In this document: in pieces, positions 10,978-23,830 of the stretch
Position numbering within the stretch: position 1 is the first letter of the stretch
How the letters are laid out: each line of letters starts with the position of its first letter
Assembly: GCA_030278955.1 (NCBI GenBank)
Contig: JAOANR010000003.1
Location: 61,063,628 to 61,127,627, forward strand
Reading direction: 5' to 3'
Length of the DNA stretch: 64,000 bases
Source: Hygrophila difformis
Taxonomy: Eukaryota > Streptophyta > Magnoliopsida > Lamiales > Acanthaceae
Notes under the pieces: model-generated
What the model saw: the letters and a program-made list of their open reading frames with translations, nothing else
The model's database searches: none
What the model was told of the DNA's origin: nothing
Made by a program: the position numbers and the translations under genes

Positions 10978-11327
10978 GTTATCTAGAAGATTTAGAAACA
11001 ATAAAAGATGGAATTGAACTAATAAAAGAACTAATGATAAGTCTAGATACAAGACTCTACAATATCGAAAGATACATAGATAAAACAATAATTAAAACTC
11101 CACAAAAGCAATTAGAATTAGAAAAATCACTCCCACTACCGAAATGGGAGAAGACACCAGAACCAGGAAGTCTCGATCATAGAGTAATGATGAAAGAAAT
11201 AGAAAAATTAAACAAACAAAACAAAATAAGAATCCTGATAGACAAAGTAGAAAAATTAAAAAAGATAAACGAAGAACTAAAGGAAGATAAATTAGAAAGT
11301 AGAGAAGATAAAGAAGAAACAGAATGA
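10974..11327 (+). CDS. Caulimovirid small ORF3, coiled-coil protein
   Basis: This is an intact 117-codon frame. The N-terminal half has a heptad-like helix and the C-terminal half is Lys/Glu-rich coiled coil (from about residue 75). A proline-containing linker (LPLPKWEKTPEPGS) separates them. Size and coiled-coil make-up resemble virion-associated proteins of caulimovirids, but this is inference. It overlaps ORF2 by ATGA at its start and the coat-protein ORF by ATGA at 11324-11327, so four genes form a tightly coupled unit. Confidence 0.5.
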   Translation: MSYLEDLETIKDGIELIKELMISLDTRLYNIERYIDKTIIKTPQKQLELEKSLPLPKWEKTPEPGSLDHRVMMKEIEKLNKQNKIRILIDKVEKLKKINEELKEDKLESREDKEETE

Positions 11328-12784
11328 ATACAAATATAGAAGACTTAATAAATGAATTAAGTAGTGATTTAGAACGACTAAATTTAGAACCAATATATAC
11401 AGGAACATTTTCAGAAACAGAATTAGAAACTAATGAAAGCGATTTGGAAGAACAACATAAAGTCTTTATGAATAATCATAGATTCTATTTACCATCATCA
11501 GAAGTAGTTGGAGAAAGTAGTACTACCTTGCCAAGAGAAGGTGTAACAGGAACTATACCAATGGAAGTAGATCAAACTACAAATAGACAAAATGTAGACA
11601 ATTATCAAATTAGATTACAAAATTTACCTTCGAAAAATTTTCCAATAAGAAAAACAACCTCTAAAAAAGAAATTTGAAAATACAATGAAGATTTTGAGTT
11701 AAAAGAAACAAGAATAGGAAATGTGAGACCAGGAGATGCAATATTTCTGAACCTGGATTGTCTTAAACAACCAAGTCTAGAACTAGAAAAATGGAAATAA
11801 ATAATAAGAATACATTTAATGTCAGAAGAAAGTACGTCGAGAGCAAAAACATTAAAAATATGGAATCTAATCCAAGGAAATGTGGCACAATTCCTTGCAG
11901 GAATTTCCTCAAATACAAAACAAACTTATATGAATACAATTACTCAAGGATTTGGACAAGATGTAAACACAGGAATAGAGGAATTTATCAATATCATACA
12001 AGAAGAATTTCTAGGAGTACAGAGCTTAGATAATAATGGTATAATAGAAGAACGAGATCAAGCGTTACTAAGATTAAATAAAATAAGACTAAGAGATTTA
12101 TGCTTTTTGATAAATTCTTTGAACAATTTAAAAGTTACTATTATACAGCTTATACAAGCTCACAAAATAATGAACACACCATGAACTCTATATTTTCAAA
12201 ATTACCCTCACCATGGGATGAATATATGTGGAAAACATGGATTCAAAATAAAAATGACTATCCGAATAATTTAGGAAGTAGAATAAGATTGATAAGACAA
12301 GTAATAACTGAGTTGTGTTATCAAAGAAAAATATTAGACCACACTAAAATATATAATAAAGCTGCTGATTTATGCTGTCAAGAAAATGCAGCAAATTTTG
12401 AATGGGAAATCATATAGAAAAAATAAGAAATTTAAAAAATTTAAACCAATAAAATGAAAATTTAAGAAAGGAAAAAGATTTAAAATCTTTAATAAGAAAA
12501 AATCCTTTAAGCCAAAATTTGGAAGAAAATATTATAAAAGAAGAAATGATAAAAGACAAAATAAAAAGAACCCAACCACATGTAAATGTTATAACTGTGG
12601 AGAAATAGGACACTTTGCAAGTGATTGTACAAAACCAAAGAAAAAACAAGTAAGATTTATGGAATATGATATTATAGATGAACAAATATTCAAAGAAATA
12701 GAATCAGATATAGAAAGTATAAGTGAACCAGAATCAGGTGATGAGATATATGAAGTAAAATTCTCTGAAATAGAAAATGAATAA
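11324..12784 (+). pseudogene. Caulimovirid coat protein with CCHC zinc knuckle, broken
   Basis: The frame starts at ATG 11324 with an acidic N-terminus. It meets in-frame stops at 11675-11677 and 11798-11800, and changes frame near 12100-12120 and again before the basic region. The C-terminus has a Lys/Arg-rich stretch (12420-12580) followed by CYNCGEIGHFASDC (12587-12628), a CX2CX4HX4C knuckle as in caulimovirid capsid proteins, then an acidic tail ending in TAA at 12784. The order acidic N-terminus, helical core, basic arm, knuckle fits a capsid precursor. It cannot make a full-length protein as it stands. Confidence 0.7.
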
Positions 12785-14135
12785 AAATAAAGAAATAAAC
12801 ACGGAAGAACAAGAGGAAACAAAAGAAATAGAATATGTAGAACAATATGAAGGACAAAGAGGATATGCAATAAAAGCTATCTTAAGTCCAGAACAAATTA
12901 ATAAAATACAAGGATTAGATCAAAACATGGATTCAAACATACAAATTTTAATATATTATCAAGAACATTCTCAAGAAATAATATAGTAATTCATGAATAT
13001 CATGAACTAGAAAAAACAGTAGATGTATGTAACACTAATACTACTCTAAAACTGCACCTTTTAACAAAAGATATAATAAATAAAAGGGCTAGAAAAATTA
13101 AGTAGAAAGAAAACAGAGAAAATACAATACGTACATTTAGCAAGAGTAAAGATTCTAATAAAATCTTTATTTAGAAGTGGAATAGACTTACCAGTAACAA
13201 TAAGCCTACATGATTCAAGATTATTAAATCCACAAGACTTACACTTAGGAACTATTAATGGAAACCTAATTTACCAAAAACTACTATTTAGTTACCCAAA
13301 CTATTGTGTATCTTTACAAGATCAAAATATAGACGAAACATTAACCCTATACATAAAAGTACATAGGAATGATGTAATGAAAAATGAAAGTAAAATATTT
13401 ACAGTACATTATAGTGCTTTTTATAGCTACCTAAATAGCAATAGACTAAAACCTTATGATGATAAAAAGACAATAGAAATACACGAAGCATGTAGAGACA
13501 CAATAGCAGATCTAATATTACCAGAATTGAATAATCCAACGTTACAAGATGATTGGATAATTGATTTTGCAGACAAGAAAAATACAATAGAAATTGGAAA
13601 ACCATTAGAAAATAGGAGACCACAATTATCCTATGTAGGAAGAACAATGAGTAGCAGAAAAAGTATAGATTATAGCCCAAGAACAAATCTAATACTTGAT
13701 CAACCAAGACATAGTATTGATATCCCATACGAAAAGAGTAAACAAAAAGCCCAAACATGGAGAATTAATATAGAATATTATAATGGCACAAACTGGATAA
13801 AAGGACCAAATATATTAGTAGACACTGGAGCTGGTAAGAATCATATAGGAAAAACTTGTATAAATGGATTAACAAAGCATATAGGAACAGAATATAGATA
13901 TACTACTTTTGAAGGAGAAGTAAAAAGAGTAAATGAAATAGTAATAGTACCAATAAAACTAGGCACAGACTTAATAGAAGAAGTAAAATGTTATGTAGCA
14001 GAAGAAGAAGGAACATCTAGTAGCACCTATCATGTCTTGTTAGGCAATGATTTTTTAGACTCATTAAACAAATATACGATAACAGGAGAAATTTTTAGTG
14101 GAAAAAACAAAAAATGGAAAAGCTTTCGTAATAGG
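12777..14135 (+). pseudogene. Caulimovirid movement protein with C-terminal retropepsin-like domain, broken
   Basis: The start at 12777 overlaps the coat-protein stop. Frameshifts near 12975 and 13090 break the N-terminal part. From about 13140 the frame is open to the retrotransposon insertion. About 13140-13600 has the look of a 30K-superfamily movement protein (GTINGNLIYQK, FSYPNYCVSL, VHYSAFYSYL). Residues coded at about 13770-14110 look like an aspartic protease: ILVDTGAGKNHIG and, 65 residues or so later, VLLGNDFLD. A second protease domain sits at the start of the polymerase ORF at 39856. The Athila element has inserted within the last codons of this ORF. Confidence 0.65.
14131..14135. 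repeat. 5-bp target site duplication (left) of the Athila insertion
   Basis: ATAGG lies directly before the LTR start TGAAGC. The same ATAGG follows the other LTR end at 39841-39845. It proves that everything from 14136 to 39840 entered as one unit or grew inside that unit afterwards. Confidence 0.9.
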
Positions 14136-17100
14136 TGAAGCTTTAGGTAAAACCCCGCTGCAATGCCCCCCGACAGCCTTTACACTATAATCTCTATAGG
14201 GCTGTTAAAAAGCTTGCCTAGTTTTTCCTACCGAAAGCGCACGGTATCAAGCTGCAATATTTATTTTAATTGTCGGGATCGTTCAAAAGAGAGTTACACG
14301 ATAGAAGTGTTTTAATAGAATTATTAGCTTTAGAATCTGTCTCTATTCTTGATTTAAGAATGTTGTAATGATGATTACTAAAGAATACTACTGAAATGTA
14401 AATGCTTAAAGCGTAAATGTAGTAAAGAAAACAATTAAAATGATGTAGAACATTATGATCTTATTCACGTGTTTAAGATGTTACAGACCAAATCAAATGA
14501 AATAGGAATATGATGAGATTATCATACTTCATTGGCTAAAACATAATGAAAGTTCATTGAGATAGAAAAATCCTTTACACAACTTAATCAAATCTTCATG
14601 TCTTTAATCACTTCCCAAGACAGGTACTTATGATTCAGTGTCATGACATTATAAACTCTGAAATCATGGAATACTATCATCACAGAATGATCTGTCAGAC
14701 TCTTTCTGTGATAAAAGCTTTCAGAATCGTCACTTAATCTTTTTCTTTCAGACTCAGATTAAGCCTTTGACAACTCGAGGTCACTTCTAAATCATGCTAT
14801 ATTCATCTGAACTTGAAGTTGTTCTTTTTATTACCCTGATCAAACTGTCCTTATGATCCTGTATTGGATGTCCTCTACAACAAATGAAAAAGCTAATATT
14901 TAAATCTATCATCCAATGTTTTCATAGGACTTATTTCTTCAGAGTAATTCCTGCAAGTATTCATAAGGAATAATAGTCTTGTAAGTATATCAAGATGAAA
15001 TTGCTATTCAAGTTCCTTGACTTATCCAGACCACTCAGATTTGTATAAATGATTTAGCTCAAGAAATCTCTGTAAACAGTTCCAAATATCCGTGATTTGA
15101 CTCAGGATTAGTAGACTGTAGGAGAAATATTTAATCTCCTACTCATAGCATATAGTGATAACTATAATACCATGAACCCCGGAAATTAATCTTCCTGATA
15201 CTCTACTAATTTTTAGGACAAAAGATGGTTTTTGAAACATCTTTCCCTTTTAAACGACAGGTACTAAATGCCCAACTGAAGAACAAGTTTGTTCTTTATC
15301 AGTCCTGAGTAAATAATGATTGAGAAAACCTATATCATCATCTCTCTCAGCGTACCAGTGTAAATAGTAATACGTATTGCACATATGAATTGTGAATTTA
15401 TAATCATGAAGTAAGATTACTCATCATATACTGGGAAATATCCCAAAATATTATATGTATATGTAGTATTATATGTATAAAGAGACGTTGAGGGTTCTGA
15501 ATCCTCTTAATCAAAAGACAAAGATGCTTCCAAAATATACTTTGGAAACTAGACAGAATTAGGAAATAACTTTCCCAAGAAAAAGGATTTGAGAAATAAC
15601 TCTGCAAAATAAATGTCCAAAATAGCTCGCAGTAACTATTTTGGGTTTCAAACTATGAACATTCCAATTTTCCGCACGCTATGTCTGTACAGCGTGGAGG
15701 GAGCTAATATTCAAAGAATGTTCCCCAGATTTTATTTATACAAAGAACTGAATGCCTCGCGATAGTTCTGCAAGAATGCGGCGAGGTACTCAATTCCTAC
15801 TTATAGATAGGGGTTTTATACGTATAAGAAGTAAAAGTGAATAATTGATACCCTGTAGAATGGATATCAAGTCTATTGCTATTATAGGTTGATCCTCTCG
15901 CTTTGTCAGATTGACATCGCGTGAGTATTTGAATAGCCTTTTTTATAATAGATCTGTCTGGATATCTCCTCGCATCATCTTTTAAGATGAAGCGAGGGTT
16001 TACCCTTATTCGAAGTAAATGATCAGAATTTATAACTGTCATAACTACCTTCTGGAATTTCCGTTTAGAAAATTATGAACATAGAATCTTTTGCATCCAA
16101 ATTCATGAACTCAAAGCTATTGATTCTTTAAAGATTATCAAGCGATGACTAACACTGCATGGGTCTCTAAGAACCTTTTAGAGTTCTGAACATTAAACCC
16201 TATGATTCTCGTCTGTAAACATAACATTGACAGAAAATCGAGTGAATTCATAATTCTGCCAGATCATACCTAACTCGGTTACAGTATCCAAATTTCTTAC
16301 GTAATTGGAACGAACAATTTGCGCATTAAAAATGTGGAAGTGTTATGATCTTCGAAAATCGAATTAAAGATATGATGCAAAATTCAGATTGAATAATGAA
16401 ATTGAGGTTTATACTCTGCTGAAACAGAATTACGAAATAGAAATAGAAACCAGAAAGATAAGAAATTCACATTCTGATAACCGATCATTCTTCGTGTATC
16501 TCAAGTAACAAAGAATTAAAAACGAATACACCTGGAAATCTGATTGCTATCAGGATAATGCAAAGATGAGCGAACGAGTCGGAGTTTAGATGATGATCGT
16601 CATGATGGACGAACAAGCGATCCGAATGCAACTCTCCTCCCAGGGTATCCTCAAGCTAATCTAGCAGCTAATCTTAAAGGAATCTACTACGAAATCGAAT
16701 TACAGTTCTACGAAAACAAATTACAAATCTGAAGAACATCAAAGTAAATTGCAGAGAAAATTAAATCCTAACCTACCTACTAAATTCTAAAAAGTGGACT
16801 GGAGAGTAAAATCGAGCTATTCTCTTCAATCTCCCGCCTGCTGAGCTGATTCCCCCAAGGGTCTTATTTATAGATGGGCGTTGTAACTGCTTCTGCCTTG
16901 GATGATAACCGCTCGCATCAAAATAGCTCTCCTCTCGCTTTGTCCAGTTCCTTCAAAGCGAGAGTCAGAAATGTAATCATCTTTCTTGACGAGGCGAGGT
17001 CTCACAGTTTCTCCAAGGAATCTGCTTCTCGCCATGACGGATAAAACTTCTGTCTTGCACAGACTTCCTTTCCTCGCGATGTCAAACAATCATCGCGTGG

Positions 17101-17460
17101 ACTTCAGCATCTGCACATTTTCCTTAAATCTTTTCCTGATTTCGGAAACAAGCCCTCGCACCATTCCTTTTCTTTCCTCGCCATGTCCTTTCCACTTCTT
17201 GCTGTTTTCCAGCTTAACTTCCTGATGCATGACAAAGCGTGGATCAGTTCAATGGAAACACCGCGTGCGAGACTTACAAAGAAAACTCAGAATTTCAAGC
17301 CATTTTCAATGTTTTTCCAACTTCTTTGCAATCTTAATTCTTCTTCCATCTTTTCTAATCCTCTATGATTATTCATCAAAAATCAATGGAATTAAGAACA
17401 AAAGATCATCATTAAGACACTAAATTGGACGCAAATGACAGTCACAAAAGGTTGTCATCA
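14136..17460 (-). repeat. Athila 3' LTR (3325 bp)
   Basis: It starts TGAAGCTTTAGG and ends GGTTGTCATCA on the plus strand, and pairs with 36513-39840. A minus-strand TATA box (TATAAATA, complement of 16865-16872) lies well inside and marks the U3/R region. It contains several short CTCGC...GCGAG hairpins (15755-15786, 15894-15925, 15968-15997, 16932-16964). Small open frames inside are present in both LTRs but show no protein character. Confidence 0.93.
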
Positions 17461-17480
17461 CCATCCTCACATTTAGAAAC
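17461..17480 (-). promoter_or_regulatory. Polypurine tract of the Athila element
   Basis: On the minus strand AAATGTGAGGATGG directly precedes the 3' LTR start TGATGACAACC. It is the only purine-rich run abutting the LTR, so it is the expected plus-strand primer. It is not perfectly purine. Copies of the same boundary occur internally at 23833-23853 and 23933-23953. Confidence 0.65.
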
Positions 17481-18517
17481 ACTTGTCCTCAAGTGGTAAG
17501 AAACTTATAAATTTTCAAAGAATAAGTCCAATTAGTGGCTTCCGGGATTAAGATGTTCATGTAAGACTCCACTGGATCACTACCTTCTCTTTTCCAACTA
17601 TCCCAAGCTCAACTCTTTCAACTGATTGATGCTTCATACCTGACTTCGAATTCACCAGATTCATGGAAACATTAACAGAAGTGATTTGCATTTATGTGAA
17701 TTATTGTTCTGCTCCTTAGTTAGCCAGATTTCTCTTTTCACGCTCAATCCTGTCCAACTCATGTGCATATCTTGTATTCTGAAATGAAATACACACTCTT
17801 TTTTTTTATCAAGGGGTGGCCTTCCGTGGCTTTCAATAGCTCGGTTTCACATTATTAGGAGGAGTCGCATGACCTGACATTGCAGATGAAACTTTAACTC
17901 CCCTGCCCTTGATTCTGCTCTTTTAAAGTTCTTCAACTTATAAATCAGAGGGGCAGCTGTGCCAGCTACTTATATCCACATTATTTTACCACGTCTGTTT
18001 CTAAAATTTCCCTTGCTCTCTTTTTCTCTTTCTTCTTTTTTTTTTTTTTTTTTTTTTACTCAATATGCACACTCATCTTCCAAGAGAGACTAGATTAGAT
18101 CAATCCTCTTAACCTTGTGCAGTTATTGCTTATAGTATGCAAATCACTAAGGTTAATACCAACAAAAAACCTTCAAACTATTTATCCAGTAATGACATCA
18201 ATCAATCTCAGGGCTTACAGCTAAGAACAGTTTTCAAGAGCGGCTCATGCTTGCAGTGAAAACCTATAAGGTAGATGTCTCCACAGGAACCACTTTTAAA
18301 CTCATCTTCTATTCCTTTATCAGTTTATTAGCCTCCCTGAGTTTATTATTAATTTTTTTATGATCCTAGCTTGAAATTCAATACTATGATACAACTTCAT
18401 ATTAATTCTATCCTAAGTTTATATTGAAATAAATGGAAACAGGAAAGAAATAAAGAAAAAGAGACTGCAATTAAAAAGAAAAAGAAGAAGAAAGTTTCAG
18501 AAAACTCCCCTGTGATC
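17481..18517 (-). other. Athila 3' non-coding region
   Basis: About 1 kb lies between the accessory ORF end and the polypurine tract. It contains a long T run on the plus strand (18036-18058) and no convincing ORF. Confidence 0.6.
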
Positions 18518-21500
18518 TCAGGATGGTCCTGCATCATTGTCTGGATCTTTAGGTGGTATGGATGGAGATTTCTTTAGATCCGAGACTAGGTTGGCAAGGA
18601 TGTCTACCAATCTCGTACTGTTATACTGCTCCTGCCTCCTCAGTTCCATATCCCTTTCCCGTTCCTGTCTTCTCTCTTCAAGTTCTTCTCTTCTCAGCCT
18701 TTCAAATCTTTCCATCTCTTCCCTTCTCATCCTTTCCTGTCTATCCCATTCTTCCTTCCTTATCTTCTCTTGCCTCTCCATCTCCTCTTTCCTGAGTTTC
18801 TCCTCAGTTTGAATCCTGACATGCTCAAGTTCAATCCTCTTCTGCTCCATTTCTCTTTGAACATGCTTGTCTTCTGGCATAGTTTTCACTAGCATCTCCA
18901 TGGACTGTGCAAAACTTTGGATTGAAGTACTCATATTCTGAGATTCATCCACAGATACTGTGTTCCTCATTGGTTGTCTCAAAGGTTGAGATGGTGCAGA
19001 AGTGTTCTAAAACTCTTCATCTTCTGGAATAGGATTCAATGCAGGAGATGGAGTTGCAGTCTTTGTCCTTTTTGTTGCGGTTCTTGACTGATATGATCTT
19101 GATTTTGAAGGAAGATTGACCCTTTTTGTCTTAGGAGATGGCACCTTTGATCCTGATCCTTCGGAAGTTTGTTCCTCTAAATCTGGCATTTGGTAAATCA
19201 ACTCTCCCCTTAAAGTGTCTTCTGGTAATGGAATAGGAGGATCTATCTTGATGATCTCTGGTAAAAATGGTGTGATTGAAACTCCTTGTTTCTCACAAAG
19301 TCTTCTGATTAAATTCGGATAAGCCAATGCTGCATCTTCTCCAACTCTTGACTTAATAACATTGAGAACATGGTGTGCAGCACTGCATTTCCTTCCTGAC
19401 CATAACAATGCAAATCCCTCGAAAGTTCCGGCTGAGGGTCCTTGAAAATTTGTGGTAGGTCTGAGCTTTGAATAGTAGAAATCAAGTGTAGGCAGGTACT
19501 CAGGCTTCAAATTCTTCAATGGAATTTTATTCTGCTCAGTTCCTCTGTGTGTTGAACAGAATCCCAGTGCCATTTTTCTAGCATTAACAAGTTTATTTCC
19601 TTGAGTTTTCTTCCTCAGTAGGACCTCGGATTTGACTTCTGGTTGTTCTAACAAAGGTGCCTGTATCAGATCATTTAGAGTTTCTACAGTGACTTGCACT
19701 GTTTTCCCTCTAATCCATGTTGTTTCTGCCTCAACATCAAAGTTAGCATAGAATTCTCTGGTCAGTTCCACATAACCGCATTTGTTATTGTGTCTCATGA
19801 AAATGTCCCATTCATTGATCCTCCTCCAGTAGCTGATACACTTATGATCCAGCCACTTGGGATGAAATCCTTTGTCCGGAACAATCATTTTGGACATCCC
19901 CAAGTAATTCTCCAATGCCTCCTTTCTTCCATTAAACTTAACCTTGATTTCTTCTTCTGTAAATTCAGTCCTCTTTTCAATGCTATCAGGGATTGATAAC
20001 CTCACCTTTGGACTATTCTTTCCCCAATAACTCGAAGGTAGCAATTCTGGGACATCTTTTCCGAGTGATGATCCTTCAGATGTATCTGATTCATTTCCCT
20101 CGGATTCTTGTGCTTCTTCTTGCTCATCCCCAGCATTCTCATTTTCTTGTTCTTCTGTTTGGCCTCCTTCTTGAGCAGGTTCCACGTTTTCTTCATGAAC
20201 TTGTTCTGAGTTTTGCTCATGGTCAGGCTCTGGATGTTCTTCTTGAACTCTATCAGTGTCATCATGTTGTGAATTACCTATACCTGAATCATAAATCAAT
20301 GACGTGCTGGTATCTACCTTCTCAGTAACTTCAAGGCTATGCTGATTTAAGATCTCTGTGGGATCTTCCTGTACAGGTTCGTTTAGTAGAAGAGGAATAG
20401 CAGTAGATTCTGAATCTAGAAATCCTTTGACTCCAAAATATTCTTCTACTCTCTTCTTCTGTTCTGCGGCCCATTCAGGATCATTCATCCTTACAATTGC
20501 TCTCTGAACTACGTCATCCCTGACTTGAGGTGGAAGGAGCCATTGATTCATTTGATTTTCAGCATTCGTCTGTGTTCTGAGATATTGACTGACAGTGTCT
20601 TCCATAAAATATTTTCTCTGCTGAGCTTCTTGAGTTTCATTTCTCTGCACTTCTTCTTCATAAGCTTGAATTGCTAATGGAGATGGTTCCATTACTTGGT
20701 CAGAATTTATTTGTTGTTGGATTCCCTCTAACTCTGACTCAAGTTTAGCTGCATATTCACTTGCTTGTTCTGCTGAGGTGCGTGCATTCCCTCCTTCTCT
20801 AGCCAATTTTCTGAACTTTTTAATCAGTCCTTCCAGAGAGTAAGTCATGTTCCCGACTGTAGTTCCATGCAAGTTCATATCTTCAAAAGTCTGTAAATCT
20901 TCCAGTGTCTGTTCCTGAAATATGTCTGCCACTGATTCCTCAATTTGATTCACAAATTCTTGCTCATCTGCAGCTTGTTCTGGTGGTATATCTTGTTTAG
21001 TTTCTTTTCCTGAAAATCCTTGTAAATCAATCTGACTTTGAATGAGATCCCTGTTGACCTGAGCTTGTTGATCTTCATCTTGCCCTTCTCTATCATCTTT
21101 TTCAGCAATCTGAACCAGTTGGAGATCAGTGCTTGGTCTAGTTGATCCTTGTTCATCAGGTTGATGTTCTTCAATACATGCTCTCCAGCCCTCTGGGTCT
21201 ATATCCCCCACTTCCAAATTAGTGTAAGGAGTGAGCTCCAACCTCTCTGTGTAGGGAACTATCCCTAGAGTTGGTTCGACTTTTTCTTCTTCAGAGCTGG
21301 TGTCAGGTACTACATACTTAGGCTTTCTAGCCTTCATCTTTATCCTGAACTTTTTAACTGGCTTTTCAGGTTCTTTTTCTTGTTGCTTTTCTTTCTCAGG
21401 AATGATTCCTAATTTTTCTACATTCTCAAGAGAAGACCCTTGCTGCTTAAATTCTTCAGGGTTGGTTTCCTTCTGCTCAGAAGGTAACCTTCCTCTCCTC

Positions 21501-22357
21501 TTGTAGGTAACAACTTCTCTCTTTTCTTGAGCTGATTGTAGATTCTCAACATCTTCATCCATCAAGTCTTTTGTCAAATCTAGAATTTCTTTGGTTGCTA
21601 GCTCATCTTCATTTTTCCTTTTCTTCGGAATTCGGCTAGCTTTCTCAGACCTGCTTGTCTCCACCTTCCTCCCAGTCCTTTTCTTAGCTATTGGTACTTC
21701 ATCTGAAGTGCTCGAACTGAGATTGTGTGACTTCCTCTTTTTGGTGGATACTTTCTTTTTACCTTTCTTGTCTTGAGTTCTCATGAGTTCCTCCCATTCA
21801 CGATCTGCCTTTCGTTTGTTTGCATAATAGCAATCCATACTCTCTTGCAGAATCGGATGGATTTCATCATTTTCCTCATTCTTTTCTCCCAAAATAGTTG
21901 TAACCTCATCAACTACTCTCATCCTCTCAATTCTTTGCTCATCATCTGTACTGTCTTCATCTGAATCGTGCTTCTTAATATAGAAATTCTTGCCTAATCC
22001 CTTCAGCATGATATTCATTCCCTTTCTATTCAGATATTTCTCATTCCATGCATCCCAATCATCAATAATTACCTGCTGAATTCTTCCTTGTGTTTGATCA
22101 GTGTAGTATGCATTTTCCCTGCACATAGCATCATACCTGACATACTTCTCGATGAATTCTTTCTTCCTCTCCTGTACATATCCATGAACTTCCTGTTGGA
22201 GAGTTGGAGGTAATCTCTTCATGATCTTATTGGGTCTATCTGTAATGAGTAGATCTGCATCTGCTGGTGTTATTGATGGGGCTGAAACTTTTCTGAAATT
22301 CGCTACAGGTTCCAGTCCTTCATTAACAACTGATTCTCTGAAAATATTCCTTACTAT
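18518..22357 (-). pseudogene. Athila accessory ORF (env-like position), C-terminal part with one in-frame stop
   Basis: The frame is open from the assembly gap at 22357 to a TAG at 19007-19009, then continues in the same frame to 18518. The first part (counting from an ATG at 22222) has 1071 codons. It holds basic segments (KKRTGRKVETSR), a long acidic Glu/Gln-rich linker, and in its C-terminal third a folded-looking region (FYANFDVEAETTWIRGK, FEGFALLWSGRKCSAAHH) resembling the plant-transposon-protein/Athila ORF families. After the stop comes a 100-residue Arg/Glu single helix or coiled coil (EEMERQEKIRKEEWDRQERM). I see no transmembrane segment or signal peptide, so the label envelope is not supported. 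The stop may be a recent mutation or a readthrough site. Confidence 0.65.
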
Positions 22358-22857
22358 NNNNNNNNNNNNNNNNNNNNNNNNNNNNNNNNNNNNNNNNNNN
22401 NNNNNNNNNNNNNNNNNNNNNNNNNNNNNNNNNNNNNNNNNNNNNNNNNNNNNNNNNNNNNNNNNNNNNNNNNNNNNNNNNNNNNNNNNNNNNNNNNNNN
22501 NNNNNNNNNNNNNNNNNNNNNNNNNNNNNNNNNNNNNNNNNNNNNNNNNNNNNNNNNNNNNNNNNNNNNNNNNNNNNNNNNNNNNNNNNNNNNNNNNNNN
22601 NNNNNNNNNNNNNNNNNNNNNNNNNNNNNNNNNNNNNNNNNNNNNNNNNNNNNNNNNNNNNNNNNNNNNNNNNNNNNNNNNNNNNNNNNNNNNNNNNNNN
22701 NNNNNNNNNNNNNNNNNNNNNNNNNNNNNNNNNNNNNNNNNNNNNNNNNNNNNNNNNNNNNNNNNNNNNNNNNNNNNNNNNNNNNNNNNNNNNNNNNNNN
22801 NNNNNNNNNNNNNNNNNNNNNNNNNNNNNNNNNNNNNNNNNNNNNNNNNNNNNNNNN
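22358..22857. other. Assembly gap of nominal 500 N
   Basis: Exactly 500 N, so the true length is unknown. It lies inside the accessory ORF of the Athila element. The frames on the two sides differ by the nominal size, which cannot be interpreted. Confidence 0.95.
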
Positions 22858-23790
22858 ATTTTGTGGTGTCTGTTTTGCATCTGATCTCTGCTTCCTGTTT
22901 TTGCCTGATCTCTCAGCTTCTCTCTTCTCTGCATCCTTAATCCATGCTTGCTGTTCTGGCATCAAATCAGCAAACTCCTCCAAAGGAAATTCCTCATCAG
23001 GTTTCCTTATCAACCCTGGTTTAAGAATCCTTTTCCTTAGATCTTCCCCTTTTGACCATTTATTCATATACCTGATCCAGCTATTTCTAGCTTCCTGAAT
23101 AACTCTAAGGACATCTTTCCAGACCGCCTGACCTTGTTTAGCTTTCTTGAAATAAGGCTCGAGGTCATGCCTTAAATTGATCCGAGCGTCAATAATCCTA
23201 TCTAGGGCCAGATTTGTCAAGAAATTCTGTTCAACGGGTCCCTTCTTGTTCAGGAATGTTGGAGGCATGTATGCAGGGAGTGCCTGCTGGGCATCATAGA
23301 CTCTAGCATTTCGGATTTCATTAAGTTTGCAGCAATATTTGGTGAGTCGCTTCACATATTTTGGTAGTGGTTGAGGATCAAAGTAATCCAACTCCAGCCC
23401 TGTCTGATCTTTTGGATTGATAATTCTGTAGCACTCCTGATTCCACTCAGCCATGCACTTCCTTTCCCTTTCCAAAATTCTTTCCAGTCTGATTTCATTT
23501 GGCATATGCCTATCATTGATCAGAATTATCATTTGATCATCCCAAAATCTATTCATCTTATTCCAGAATGCTTCTTCTAAATCAATCCTCAATGATTCCT
23601 TTTCCTTATCTGGTATATGTTGAAGCATAAATGGATTGATATAAAAGTCTGGAGGTGAAATTTGCATTGCTATCCACCCACCACTTTTCCGAATAGTTTC
23701 TACCATGTTATCCGTTCTCATCTTTGCCAAAAATGATTTCTCTTTCTTATCCGATTCTATATTTCGAGCTTGAAGTTCTTCATAGGTCAT
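22858..23790 (-). CDS. Athila accessory ORF (env-like position), N-terminal part
   Basis: The frame starts at ATG 23790 and is open for 311 codons up to the gap. The protein is soluble-looking and charged, with Trp/Tyr-rich helices (NKMNRFWDDQMIILINDRH, PQPLPKYVKRLTKYCCKL) and a basic region before the gap (KREAERSGKNRKQRSD). I do not recognise a named domain. It probably forms one long protein with the part to the left of the gap. Upstream lies a 330-bp spacer with two polypurine-tract-like hairpins. Confidence 0.6.
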
Positions 23791-23830
23791 CTTATGAATC
23801 CTTAAGAAACAAGAACAACTGGTAAATTAG

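Larger units (their letters stand above)
9540..14135 (+). mobile_element. Endogenous caulimovirid (pararetrovirus), left part
   Basis: This A-rich block carries a tRNA-Met primer site (9888-9900), three small ORFs linked by short overlaps, a coat-protein ORF with zinc knuckle, and a movement-protein ORF with a protease-like tail. It resumes at 39841 after a retrotransposon insertion. The CP-then-MP order recalls the Cavemovirus/Solendovirus side of Caulimoviridae, but here CP and MP are separate ORFs preceded by three small ORFs. There is no integrase. Many stops and frameshifts show a dead, ageing copy. The left border is placed only where viral codon style begins. Confidence 0.8.

Noticed and set aside
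9540..14135. The left viral block as a Ty3/gypsy or copia LTR element, because of the tRNA-Met primer site.
   Set aside because: No LTR adjoins the primer site, no integrase follows RNase H, and coat, movement and promoter regions fit a caulimovirid.
14136..17460. Small open frames in the Athila LTR (for example 15797-16042, 16868-17089) repeated at 38177 and 39248.
   Set aside because: They repeat only because the LTR is duplicated. No domain and no start context support them.
22221..22940. Reading frames spanning the N gap at 22358-22857, and those at 58885-59627 spanning the other gap.
   Set aside because: They are open only because N cannot give a stop.
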